A stretch of DNA of 64,000 nt from Oceanococcus sp964629015. Its GTDB lineage: Bacteria > Pseudomonadota > Gammaproteobacteria > Nevskiales > Oceanococcaceae. The stretch is from contig CAZVMN010000007.1 of the NCBI GenBank assembly GCA_964629015.1, positions 62,001 to 126,000 on the forward strand. Direction: 5' to 3'. Positions 42,172-50,435 of this stretch are shown here, in pieces. A program made the position numbers and the translations under genes. The notes beneath the pieces were generated by a model that was given only the letters and a program-made list of their open reading frames with translations, was not told the origin of the DNA and did not search any database. Numbering within the stretch: position 1 is the stretch's first letter; each line of letters opens with the position of its first letter.

Positions 42172-43325
42172 GCGAAACCACAGCGTCCTGGCCGGCTGAT
42201 TCGGTTGGCCTGGTCTCGCCCCGCAGCCTGCATTTCGATCAAGCACTTGAACTGGATTGCGGCCGCAGTCTGGAAGCTTTCGATCTGATGATCGAAACCT
42301 ATGGCGAGCTAAATACGACACGCAGCAACGCCGTACTGATCTGTCATGCGCTGTCGGGTGATCATCATGCTGCTGGCTACCACAGCGCGGACGACCGTAA
42401 ACCCGGCTGGTGGGAGTCCTGTGTTGGACCGGGCAAACCGATTGATACCAATCGATTTTTCGTGGTTTGCCTGAACAACCTCGGCGGCTGCGGCGGCTCA
42501 ACCGGTCCGAATGTTGTGCGCACCGATACTGGCAAGCCGTGGGGCCCAGATTTCCCCATCGTCACGGTGCGTGACTGGGTCCGCTCGCAGCACCGTCTGA
42601 TGCAGGCCCTGGACATCCCGCGCTGGGCCGCCGTCATCGGCGGCAGTCTGGGCGGCATGCAGGCTCTGCAGTGGAGCGTGGATTTCCCGGAGCTGACCCG
42701 TCATGTGGTGGCCATTGCGGCTGCACCGCGCCTTTCGACCCAGAACATCGCGTTCAACGAAGTGGCGCGTCAGGCCATTCTGACCGACCCGGACTTTCAC
42801 GACGGCCGCTATACCGAGAACGGCACGGTCCCCAGCCGCGGCTTGATGCTGGCCCGCATGCTCGGACACATCACGTATCTGTCGGATAACGCGATGGCCG
42901 ACAAGTTTGGTCGCGACCTGATCAGCGGCAACCCGCAGTTCTCGTTCGAGGCGGAGTTCCAAGTCGAGAGCTATCTGCGCTATCAAGGCCGCAGCTTCAT
43001 CGACCGCTTCGATGCCAACACCTATCTGCTCATGACCAAAGCGCTGGATTACTTTGATCCGGCCCGCGACTTTGGCGGCGATCTGGTCCAGGCGTTTGAG
43101 CGTACCGACGCTGGTTTTCTGCTGGTCGCTTTTACCCGCGACTGGCGTTTTTCACCGGAGCGTTCGCGCGAGCTGATGCGCGCGCTGCTGCAGGCCGGAA
43201 AATCAGTCAGCTACGCCTGCATCGACTCGCCGCTCGGCCATGACGATTTCCTCGTCCCTGTGCCGGACTATCTCAAGGTCTTTGGCCAGTACATGAGCAG
43301 GGTCGCCGAGGAGGCAGGTGCATGA
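42168..43325 (+). CDS. metX: Homoserine O-acyltransferase MetX, probably succinyl type
   Basis: Alpha/beta-hydrolase that acylates homoserine for methionine synthesis. VCLNNLGGCGGSTGPNVV near residue 105, GGSLGGMQALQW with the catalytic Ser near 158, and DSPLGHDDFLV with the His near 350 are present. The residue that I recall as setting acyl-CoA choice is Arg in DWRFSPERSRE near 325, as in succinyl-transferring MetX of pseudomonads; acetyl types have DWLFPP. So succinyl-CoA is predicted. The ATG at 42168 overlaps the yggT stop, and the end overlaps metW, showing translational coupling. Confidence 0.92.
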   Translation: MSETTASWPADSVGLVSPRSLHFDQALELDCGRSLEAFDLMIETYGELNTTRSNAVLICHALSGDHHAAGYHSADDRKPGWWESCVGPGKPIDTNRFFVVCLNNLGGCGGSTGPNVVRTDTGKPWGPDFPIVTVRDWVRSQHRLMQALDIPRWAAVIGGSLGGMQALQWSVDFPELTRHVVAIAAAPRLSTQNIAFNEVARQAILTDPDFHDGRYTENGTVPSRGLMLARMLGHITYLSDNAMADKFGRDLISGNPQFSFEAEFQVESYLRYQGRSFIDRFDANTYLLMTKALDYFDPARDFGGDLVQAFERTDAGFLLVAFTRDWRFSPERSRELMRALLQAGKSVSYACIDSPLGHDDFLVPVPDYLKVFGQYMSRVAEEAGA

Positions 43326-43918
43326 AGCCGGAATTCTCGATAATCAGCGAATGGATTGAGCCGGACAGCCGTGTACTCGATCTGGGTTGCGGTGACGGCA
43401 CCTTGCTGGCGCTGCTTCAGGCCGAACGCAATGTCACCGGTTATGGGCTGGATCTGGATGTCGGCAATATCGCTGCCTGCATCGCCAAAGGCGTGGACGC
43501 CATTCACACTGACGTTGACAACGGGCTGAGCGAATTCAGTGACCAACGCTTCGACTATGTGGTCATGACCCAAGCCCTGCAAGTCATGCAGCAGCCCGAT
43601 CAGGTGCTGATCGAGATGCTGCGCGTGGGTCGTCGCGGCGTGGTGACCTTCCCCAACTTTGCCCACTGGTCCACACGCATGCAGCTGATGCTGTCCGGTC
43701 GAATGCCGCGCACCCGCGCTCTGCCCGCGACCTGGTACAACACGCAGAACATCCACTTATGCACGCTCAAGGATTTTGAAGCACTGTGCGATGAACTGGG
43801 TATCCGCGTGCTGGAGCGACGGGTCTCGGATGATCAGCACCGTAACGGCCGCTCACGGCGCTGGTTTCCCAATCTCTCAGGCCAGGTTGGCCTTTACCTG
43901 CTGGACAAACCACGATGA
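43322..43918 (+). CDS. metW: Methionine biosynthesis protein MetW
   Basis: SAM-methyltransferase-like fold (DSRVLDLGCGDGTLLALLQ near residue 20) that acts with MetX in many bacteria. The further motifs KGVDAIHTDVDNGL and RMPRTRALPATWYNTQNIHL are MetW hallmarks. The length of 198 is normal. Overlaps metX by 4 bases and the next gene by 4 bases. A direct methyltransferase reaction is not established in my knowledge of the family; it is thought to be needed for MetX activity. Confidence 0.95.
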   Translation: MKPEFSIISEWIEPDSRVLDLGCGDGTLLALLQAERNVTGYGLDLDVGNIAACIAKGVDAIHTDVDNGLSEFSDQRFDYVVMTQALQVMQQPDQVLIEMLRVGRRGVVTFPNFAHWSTRMQLMLSGRMPRTRALPATWYNTQNIHLCTLKDFEALCDELGIRVLERRVSDDQHRNGRSRRWFPNLSGQVGLYLLDKPR

Positions 43919-44346
43919 AGCGCTGGGTCACCTTGCTGCTGGTCCTATTGAGTCTTCCCGCTCAGGCCGAGCAGATCATCGAGTCAGGCCCGTATCGCCT
44001 GCACTACATGGCGATGGTGACGTATGAGCTACCACCTCAAGTTGCCGAGGTGTACGGCATCACACGCAGCCGCAAACAGGGCATTGCCGTACTCAATCTG
44101 CAACATGTGGATCAACCGCAGGTCAGCGTGGCCTCGACCGTCACCGGGCGGATTCGCAACCTGATTGGCCAGGAACGCCTCGACGATCTGCGCGAGGTCC
44201 GCGAGCAGGATGCGATCTACTGGATTGCGACCTTTGATTTTTCCAATCTGGAAACCATGCGCTTTGATTTCCAGATTGATCCGGAAGGTCCGCACGGCCC
44301 GTTCCCGCTGCATTTCTCGCAACAGTTTTACCGCCCGGCACCTTAA
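43915..44346 (+). CDS. DUF4426 exported protein
   Basis: 143-residue protein with a short signal peptide (MKRWVTLLLVLLSLPAQAEQ). The mature part has SGPYRLHYMAMVTYELPPQVAE near residue 27, AVLNLQHVDQ, VTGRIRNLIGQ and ends in FQIDPEGPHGPFPLHFSQQFY, which I recognise as the DUF4426 family that follows metW in many gammaproteobacteria. Function unknown. It overlaps metW by 4 bases and is probably the last gene of the operon. Confidence 0.85.
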   Translation: MKRWVTLLLVLLSLPAQAEQIIESGPYRLHYMAMVTYELPPQVAEVYGITRSRKQGIAVLNLQHVDQPQVSVASTVTGRIRNLIGQERLDDLREVREQDAIYWIATFDFSNLETMRFDFQIDPEGPHGPFPLHFSQQFYRPAP

Positions 44347-44362
44347 CGCACAGCGCGTTGCA

Positions 44363-44806
44363 CTACTCTCCGGTGACTTTCAGCTTGGCCTGAATGAACT
44401 CGGCGTGGGACAAGAACAGAAGATCAGCAATCCGGCGCATCATGTGTTCTTCATGCGCATCCAGTCGCCCATCCGCCCAGGCCACCGACCACAGCGCCTC
44501 AAGCAAATGCAGTTTTTCCGTGCGCGAACAGTTGTGATTCACCGCGCTGACAAAAGGCTGCATGGAGGTGCTGTTGGCTTGCGCCTGCTCCGCGCGCGCG
44601 ATCAAGTCACTCGCCGCCGCATGATCCAACGCAAACACCTCACGCACGCCCTGCTCAACTTTAGCCCGTTCACTGTCGGCCAGTTGCTGATCCGCCTGGG
44701 CAATCTCGACTAGCAACACCGTCGCTGCCAACTGCGCGTCGACAGCGCCAGCGTGCGATGACGGGGCACTCACAAATGCCCGCTCAAACAGTTTTTTCAG
44801 ACTCAT
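44363..44806 (-). CDS. TerB-like protein
   Basis: 147-residue protein of the TerB/DjlA-N-type helical fold. The two-fold DADQQLADSERAKVE and AWADGRLDAHEEHMMRRIADLL segments carry the acidic motifs typical of the fold; the gene of the tellurite-resistance operon gave the family its name. No other ter gene is here, so tellurite resistance should not be inferred. It starts right after the stop of the upstream hydrolase gene (same strand). Confidence 0.85.
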   Translation of the reverse strand: MSLKKLFERAFVSAPSSHAGAVDAQLAATVLLVEIAQADQQLADSERAKVEQGVREVFALDHAAASDLIARAEQAQANSTSMQPFVSAVNHNCSRTEKLHLLEALWSVAWADGRLDAHEEHMMRRIADLLFLSHAEFIQAKLKVTGE

Positions 44807-45478
44807 TCAGACTCCGTCTGTGGCCAGCTGCGTTTGGAGCCAGGTTTCGACCAGATCACGCAGCTGAGTCAGCTCGCCGTGGAAAAAATGTCCGACACCG
44901 GCAATGGTGTGAAATTCCGGCGGTTGCGCCATCTGCATCGCGCGCGTGCGCGTCTCCTCATACGACACCACGTCATCGGCGTCGCCATGAATCACCAGCC
45001 AATTGCAATGCGGTTGCGGCACATCGGCGTCACCGGCATAGACCAGCGGTGGTGCGATTGCGACCAATCCGCTCAGATCCTCGGTCTGCGCGGCGACTTT
45101 GATCGCCATATAGGAGCCAAAAGAAAACCCCATGAGCAAGGCCGGACATTGCGGCCAAATCCGGCGCAGCTCAGCAAGTAGAAACGCGGTGTCCTCGGCT
45201 TCACCGACGCCTTTGTCATGAGGACCATCACTGGAACCGACCCCACGAAACTGAAAGCGTAAAGCTACGACGCCACAACTTTGCGCACTGCGTGCCAGCG
45301 AATACACCACTTTGTTGTCCATGGTGCCCTGGAACAGCGGGTGCGGGTGACAAATCACCGCCACCGCGCGCGGCTCGTCAGCGGGCATGTCGAGACGATA
45401 TTCCAATCCTCCCGCCGGCCCCTGGATCACACCGCGACGACTCTCGCCCGGCTCAAGTTTCGGCAGGTACTGGTCCAT
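44807..45478 (-). CDS. Alpha/beta hydrolase
   Basis: Cytoplasmic hydrolase of the family often annotated as KPN-type or dienelactone-like alpha/beta hydrolase. VICHPHPLFQGTMDNKVVYS near residue 45, nucleophile motif GFSFGSYMA near 118, the Asp in HGDADDVVSYEE near 165 and the His in VGHFFHGEL near 195 are seen. The substrate is unknown. The ATG at 45478 was used; a GTG two codons earlier (45484) has an AAGGA at better spacing. The beginning overlaps the end of the antiporter gene by about 26 bases. Confidence 0.82.
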   Translation of the reverse strand: MDQYLPKLEPGESRRGVIQGPAGGLEYRLDMPADEPRAVAVICHPHPLFQGTMDNKVVYSLARSAQSCGVVALRFQFRGVGSSDGPHDKGVGEAEDTAFLLAELRRIWPQCPALLMGFSFGSYMAIKVAAQTEDLSGLVAIAPPLVYAGDADVPQPHCNWLVIHGDADDVVSYEETRTRAMQMAQPPEFHTIAGVGHFFHGELTQLRDLVETWLQTQLATDGV

Positions 45479-47324
45479 CGTCACTCGGGTCCTTGTCCGT
45501 TTTGGCCGTCTTTTTGGCCGCAGGCGGTTTGATCGGTTTGCTGTCCGGCGGGGCGTAGTACACCACGGTGTCGCCGGCTTGCGGGCGAATCGGGTTCAAC
45601 GGCGCATGGAACGTCATGCGCCGGCCATCCTTGACCGCACCAATCGGAATGGATTCTCCACTCACGTCGGCCAGGAAGGTTTCCCAATCGTAGGTGCTGG
45701 TGATGCGCGTTTTGCTGAAATTCCAGCCCTGGAAATGACGCCGCCACAACTCTTCGTATTGCGAGTCTTCCGAAAACGCCATGATGCCGGTCAATGGCTT
45801 GGCCACCTTGCGGCGTTTGTGTGACTCCTCCGCCGCATACATCGGCAGCTGGAACACCCGGTCTGGCCCGAGCTCCTGGGCGAAATGACGACATACCAAA
45901 GCGTTGTAGGCGTCATTGCTGGTCGCAGCCAGCAAGCAATTCACACTGCCCAACTCCAAGCCCTGCTGAAGCTCTTCCGAGAGAATTTCTCCGTACTGCA
46001 CCGGGATGCCATTGAGGCGCGCCTCGCGCAGGCGGTGCCAGGAGCTGTCGACCAGAATGATGTTGCTGCCCAGATCATTCTTGATGGTCTGGGCCAGCGC
46101 GGTTGTCCAGGGCGAGGCGCCGACGATCACCACTGTATTCGGGGTCACGGTCAGATCCAGACGCCGCGCCAGCCAGCCGATGGAAAACCCATGGCTGATC
46201 ACGGTGGCGAAGACCAAAGCAAACATCAGTGGCGCCAGCAAAGCGCCGTCTTCATAACCTGCGGCAACCAGATCCGGCCCGAACACCCCGGCCACCGCCG
46301 TGGCGACGATCCCGCGTGGCGCAATCCACGCCACCAGAATGCGCTCTGACCAACGCATGTCGGTCCAAATCGTCGCGATCAGCACGGCTGCCGGGCGCAC
46401 GATGAACATCAGGGCCAGGATCAGCGCCACCGCATGCCAGTCCAGGATGTTGAGGATGTCGCGGTCGATATCGGCACTGAGCATGACAAACACTGAGGAG
46501 ACCAACATCAGGGTGATGTACTCCTTGAATCGGCGCATCTCCCCCATGCTCGGCAAGTCCATATTGCCCATCCACAGCCCCATCACGGTGACGGCCAGCA
46601 AGCCGGCCTCATGCTGCATGTGATTGGACAAGGTATAGACCACCAGCACAGTGGCCAGTGTGCAAGGTGCTTTCAGGTACTCAGGAATCATGCCGTTGTT
46701 GAAAGCCCGACCAAGCAGCCACGCCGCGCCGCCTCCCAGGCCAATACCGGAGCCCAACGCAATCAGCAGACCGGATAGCAGACCACCATGGCCGGATTGA
46801 TCACTGAGCACGAAGACCTGGAAGATCAAAACCGCTGCCAACGCCCCGATGGGGTCGTTGATGATGCCTTCCCATTTGAGATAGGAGGCGGTGCGACGAT
46901 TGAGATGCGACTGACGCAACATCGGCATGATCACAGTCGGCCCGGTCACCACGATGATCGCGCCGAACACCATGGCCACCGGCAGTTCCAGACCACCGAC
47001 CCAATGCGCGGCAATCGAGCCGAGAACGAAACTCAAAGCCGCAGCGACGGTGACCAGACGCTTGACCCCGGAGGCGGAACTGGACAGTTCGTGCCAGTGC
47101 AGATTCAAGCCGCCCTCAAACAGAATCACCGCCACACACAGCGAAACCACCGGTCGGAATACATCGCCGAGCACCAGCGATGGGTTCACCACGCCAGCAA
47201 TCGGGCCAATGATCAAACCGACGGCGGCGAACAACACGATCGCCGGGATGTGCGCGCGCCAAGCCAACCACTGGGCCAGAACGCCCAGCGAGAAGATCAG
47301 GACAATAACTTCTGCGATATTCAT
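45453..47324 (-). CDS. CPA1 family cation:proton antiporter with RCK-like tail
   Basis: Exchanger of Na+ or K+ for protons in the inner membrane. About 12 helices in the first 400 residues, with the conserved acidic segment WEGIINDPIGALAAVLIF near residue 155 and LFEGGLNLHWHEL near 70. The rest is cytoplasmic: a Rossmann/TrkA-N segment (VVIVGASPWTTALAQTIK onward, about residues 400-510) and then a TrkA-C-like tail, giving 623 residues. This layout fits NhaP-type antiporters with nucleotide regulation. The ion specificity is not evident from the sequence. Confidence 0.88.
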   Translation of the reverse strand: MNIAEVIVLIFSLGVLAQWLAWRAHIPAIVLFAAVGLIIGPIAGVVNPSLVLGDVFRPVVSLCVAVILFEGGLNLHWHELSSSASGVKRLVTVAAALSFVLGSIAAHWVGGLELPVAMVFGAIIVVTGPTVIMPMLRQSHLNRRTASYLKWEGIINDPIGALAAVLIFQVFVLSDQSGHGGLLSGLLIALGSGIGLGGGAAWLLGRAFNNGMIPEYLKAPCTLATVLVVYTLSNHMQHEAGLLAVTVMGLWMGNMDLPSMGEMRRFKEYITLMLVSSVFVMLSADIDRDILNILDWHAVALILALMFIVRPAAVLIATIWTDMRWSERILVAWIAPRGIVATAVAGVFGPDLVAAGYEDGALLAPLMFALVFATVISHGFSIGWLARRLDLTVTPNTVVIVGASPWTTALAQTIKNDLGSNIILVDSSWHRLREARLNGIPVQYGEILSEELQQGLELGSVNCLLAATSNDAYNALVCRHFAQELGPDRVFQLPMYAAEESHKRRKVAKPLTGIMAFSEDSQYEELWRRHFQGWNFSKTRITSTYDWETFLADVSGESIPIGAVKDGRRMTFHAPLNPIRPQAGDTVVYYAPPDSKPIKPPAAKKTAKTDKDPSDDGPVPAET

Positions 47325-47333
47325 GAACGCTCT

Positions 47334-47996
47334 TTACCAGCTGCTGGTGCGACGCGGGCGCAGCAAGGGAATGATCAACCCGATCAATAACCCGGCGAGC
47401 AAGATCCCTGCGCCGAGCAACATATTGGAACGGCGCAGTTCGCGGCTATTGAGATCGTCGCGCAGCGCCTCACCCTGAACCTGAGCATCACCCAGCGCTT
47501 GCTCCAGGTCAGTATTGCGCTGCTGAATTTCCAAAGTGCTGGCCGCCGCCGTGGAGACCTCATTCAATTGCTGGCGCAGTGTTTGGGCTTCGCTCTGCAG
47601 TTGCTCATGCGCCTCCAACAACGCAGCATGTTCGCTGCGCAAGGCTTCCAGGCCTTGCTCAGCTTGTTCGCGCGCTTGAATCGCGCTGTCACGTTGCGCC
47701 TGCAGGGTTTCGAGTTGATCACGCGCAACCGGTTCATCCTGGACGAACCGCGCCAGCACCCAGCCCTCTTTGCCACGCGGCGTGCGAACTTTGTAATACC
47801 CCGGCTCCTCACCCAACACTTCCAGGCGCTCACCACTGTGGGCGGCGCCGATAATGCCGTGACCGGTACCGACTCCAGAGCGAACATTGATCGGTAGTTG
47901 ATCGGACACCACAACGGTCTTGGCCGCGAAGGCCAGGCCGGGAAGGCTCAACAGGATCAATACAGGCTGGAGTGTTTTGAAAAATGCTCTGGACAT
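47334..47996 (-). CDS. SH3 domain protein of the TIGR04211/YgiM type
   Basis: 220-residue envelope protein. A signal peptide (LQPVLILLSLPGLAFA) is followed by a bacterial SH3 domain (about residues 28-85, NVRSGVGTGHGIIGAAHSGE and KVRTPRGKEGWVLARFV), a long coiled coil (about 90-185) and a C-terminal membrane helix (NMLLGAGILLAGLLIGLIIPLL). This layout fits the family I know as TIGR04211 and E. coli YgiM. It probably tethers a peptidoglycan-facing SH3 domain to the inner membrane. Ends 9 bases before the antiporter start on the same strand. Confidence 0.88.
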   Translation of the reverse strand: MSRAFFKTLQPVLILLSLPGLAFAAKTVVVSDQLPINVRSGVGTGHGIIGAAHSGERLEVLGEEPGYYKVRTPRGKEGWVLARFVQDEPVARDQLETLQAQRDSAIQAREQAEQGLEALRSEHAALLEAHEQLQSEAQTLRQQLNEVSTAAASTLEIQQRNTDLEQALGDAQVQGEALRDDLNSRELRRSNMLLGAGILLAGLLIGLIIPLLRPRRTSSW

Positions 47997-48110
47997 AAAT
48001 CCTTGGAACAGGCGTGACGACCACGCCAGCCGGCACTAAACTGCCTGACCAACGCATGCGGCGGCGGCAACGCCGCCATCAACTCACTACTTTACTGCTT
48101 TCGAATCCAA

Positions 48111-48920
48111 GTGTCCGCTGCCCAGCCCCGCCTGACCGACATTGGTGCCAATTTGCACCACGACAGTTTCGACCATGACCGCGACGACGTTCTGCAGCGC
48201 GCTGCCGACGCTGGCGTCACCACCATCATCGTGACCGGCAGCTGCCTCGACAGCGCCATCGGCGCCGCAGAAATGAGCGGTTTGCGCTGCGGTGTTGAGC
48301 TGTTCGCGACAGCCGGGCTGCATCCGCATCACGCCAGCGATTGGAATACCGAGATGGCGTCGTGCTTTCGTGACCTTGCGCAACATCCCAGAGTGGTTTC
48401 ATTGGGGGAATGTGGGCTCGACTACCACCGCAATTTCTCACCAGCCGACGATCAAAAACGCGCCTTTGCTGCCCAGTTGGATCTCGCCATAGAAACAGCC
48501 ATGCCGGTGTTTCTGCATCAGCGCGATGCCCATCGTGATTTTCTGGACATCCTCAAACCACGGCTGGGTGAGCTTGCTGGCGTTGTTGTGCATTGTTTCA
48601 CCGGCAGCGCTGATGAGCTGGCTGACTATGTTGCACTGGACGTCTACGTCGGTATCACCGGCTGGATTTGCGATGAACGCCGCGGCGCACACCTGCTGGA
48701 TTGTGTCGGGCACATCCCGGATAACCGCCTGTTGATCGAAACCGACGCGCCCTATCTGCTGCCACGTAGCCTGCGCCCGCGACCGAAAACGCGGCGCAAC
48801 GAACCGGTGCACCTCCCAGAGGTGGCCAGCACCGTCGCCCAAGCACGCGGCCAAACCGCGGATCATGTGGCAAGGATCACTCGCGACAACGCCACTCGCC
48901 TGTTCGGTCTGCCCACATGA
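48111..48920 (+). CDS. tatD: TatD family hydrolase
   Basis: Metal-dependent (TIM-barrel) deoxyribonuclease. The motifs LTDIGANLHHDSFDHDRDD at the start, ATAGLHPHHASDWN near residue 65, SLGECGLDYHRNFS near 95, VFLHQRDAHRDFLDIL near 133, VVHCFTGSADEL near 160 and LIETDAPYLLPRSL near 208 are all family signatures. It starts with GTG; no other gene of the Tat operon is present, so the name refers to the family only. Overlaps the next gene by 4 bases. Confidence 0.93.
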   Translation: MSAAQPRLTDIGANLHHDSFDHDRDDVLQRAADAGVTTIIVTGSCLDSAIGAAEMSGLRCGVELFATAGLHPHHASDWNTEMASCFRDLAQHPRVVSLGECGLDYHRNFSPADDQKRAFAAQLDLAIETAMPVFLHQRDAHRDFLDILKPRLGELAGVVVHCFTGSADELADYVALDVYVGITGWICDERRGAHLLDCVGHIPDNRLLIETDAPYLLPRSLRPRPKTRRNEPVHLPEVASTVAQARGQTADHVARITRDNATRLFGLPT

Positions 48921-49411
48921 AACTCGCTCGGATTGCGATTTTTGTCCTGCTCTGTTCTCCCGCCTGGGCTCAGATGGATCACTCGCATATGCCCTTGGAG
49001 GTTCCGGACGATGTGCCCGCGCCTGCACTGGATCTGCAACTCACCGCCGATGTGATGAGCGGCTACAACCTACATCTGAACACCCGCAACTTTGTGCTGG
49101 AACCACCGCCTCAGCAGATGAACATGCGCCAGATGATGAGCGCATCACGTGATGCGCAAAGCGGCGTCCTCAGCGGACATGCTCATCTGTACGTCAACGG
49201 CCGCAAGATTCAACGCCTGTACGCCGCAGATGTACACCTGCCCGGCCATCTGTTTGACGACGGAGTCAATCAGATCACCGTAACCTTGAACAACCATGGG
49301 CATATGGATCTGGTCCAAGACGACCGGCAGATTCTTGCCAGCCTGTTCGTGGACCCCAGCGCCTCACCTGCGGTGGTGCATCGCTTTGCCTCGCACCCAC
49401 CAAGCGACTGA
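48917..49411 (+). CDS. Periplasmic Met/His-rich protein of unknown function
   Basis: 164 residues with a signal peptide (ARIAIFVLLCSPAWAQ). The mature N-terminus reads MDHSHMPLEVP, and a Met-rich stretch follows (PPQQMNMRQMMSASRD), then GHAHLYVNGRKIQRLYAADVH and ITVTLNNHGHMDL. The clustered Met and His residues at the N-terminus and near residue 75 resemble copper-binding periplasmic proteins, but no copper gene is nearby, and I do not recognise a named family. It overlaps tatD by 4 bases and its stop abuts the stop of the opposing kinase gene. Confidence 0.6.
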   Translation: MKLARIAIFVLLCSPAWAQMDHSHMPLEVPDDVPAPALDLQLTADVMSGYNLHLNTRNFVLEPPPQQMNMRQMMSASRDAQSGVLSGHAHLYVNGRKIQRLYAADVHLPGHLFDDGVNQITVTLNNHGHMDLVQDDRQILASLFVDPSASPAVVHRFASHPPSD

Positions 49412-50347
49412 TCAGCTCAAGCTGTAACCAAATTCCTGCGCAAAACGCGCAGCAAAAGTGTCCGGCGTGAAACTGTGGTTCTGCGTTCCGGATTGTTCAA
49501 TCTTGATCGAGCCGCACAGCGCGGCGATGCGCGCCGTGGTTTGCCAGTCCATGCCTTGCTGCAACCCGTAAATCAGGCCGCCACGATAAGCATCACCGCA
49601 GCCCGTCGGATCGCTCAGTTGCGCGGCTTTCACAGTTGGAATCTCCAACAGCTTGCCGCCACTGTAGATGCGCGAACCCTCGGCACCACGCGTCACGATC
49701 AGGGCATCCACGCGTTGGGCCACCTGCTCGGGAGTGAGGCCGGTGCGTTCGCACAGCATGCCGCACTCATAGTCATTCACCGCCACATAGGTGGCTTGGT
49801 CGATGAAGGTGTTGAGGTCGTTGCCGTCAAACATCGGCATGCCCTGACCGGGATCGAAGATGAACGGAATGCCCGCATCGGCAAACTGCTGGGCGTGCTG
49901 GATCATGCCATCGCGACCATCCGGCGAGACCATACCCAGCGTCACGCCCTGATCGGTCGGCACCACCTGCTGATGCGCCTCGCTCATCGCGCCAGGATGA
50001 AACGCAGTGATCTGATTGTCGTCACGATCGGTGACGATGTAGGCCTGCGCGGTGAAAGTGCCTTCCACGCTTTTGACGTGGCGATCATCAATGCCCAGCG
50101 AATTCAGACGCTGCCGGTAGGGGGCAAAATCCTCGCCCACGGTGCCCATAGGCAAGGCAGAACCACCGAGCATATCCAGGGTGTAGGCGACGTTGCCAGC
50201 ACAGCCGCCAAACTCCTTGCGCAACTGCGGCACCAGAAACGACACATTCAAAATGTGCACCTTGTCGGGCAGGATCTCGTCGGCGAAGCGGCCCTGAAAG
50301 ACCATGATGTTGTCGTAGGCGAAGGATCCACAAATCAGTGCAGTCAT
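49412..50347 (-). CDS. PfkB family carbohydrate/nucleoside kinase
   Basis: 311-residue ribokinase-fold kinase. The N-terminal ICGSFAYDNIMVF and GGCAGNVAYTLDMLGG (near residue 47) and the C-terminal PfkB signature DPTGCGDAYRGGLIYG with the catalytic Asp near residue 253 are present. The overall layout resembles bacterial adenosine-kinase-like members of the family. The substrate is not evident. Convergent with the Met/His-rich gene with no bases between the stop codons. Confidence 0.88.
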   Translation of the reverse strand: MTALICGSFAYDNIMVFQGRFADEILPDKVHILNVSFLVPQLRKEFGGCAGNVAYTLDMLGGSALPMGTVGEDFAPYRQRLNSLGIDDRHVKSVEGTFTAQAYIVTDRDDNQITAFHPGAMSEAHQQVVPTDQGVTLGMVSPDGRDGMIQHAQQFADAGIPFIFDPGQGMPMFDGNDLNTFIDQATYVAVNDYECGMLCERTGLTPEQVAQRVDALIVTRGAEGSRIYSGGKLLEIPTVKAAQLSDPTGCGDAYRGGLIYGLQQGMDWQTTARIAALCGSIKIEQSGTQNHSFTPDTFAARFAQEFGYSLS

Positions 50348-50381
50348 GCGTAAGTTTTACTGTTGTCAGTGAAAGGAAGGC

Positions 50382-50402
50382 GGCTGCGCCGCGGCGGCAG
50401 CC
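50382..50402 (-). terminator. Weak hairpin after the fusion lipoprotein gene
   Basis: Read on the minus strand, GGCTGC and GCAGCC form a 6-bp stem with a GC-rich 9-nt loop, followed by a pyrimidine tract. It lies between the fusion gene and the kinase start. Confidence 0.3.
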
Positions 50403-50435
50403 TGCCATCATAAGCGATCAACGCGTGGCGCAGAC

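Noticed and set aside
44363..44806. Tellurite resistance determinant
   Set aside because: A single TerB-fold protein without other ter genes is not evidence for tellurite resistance.
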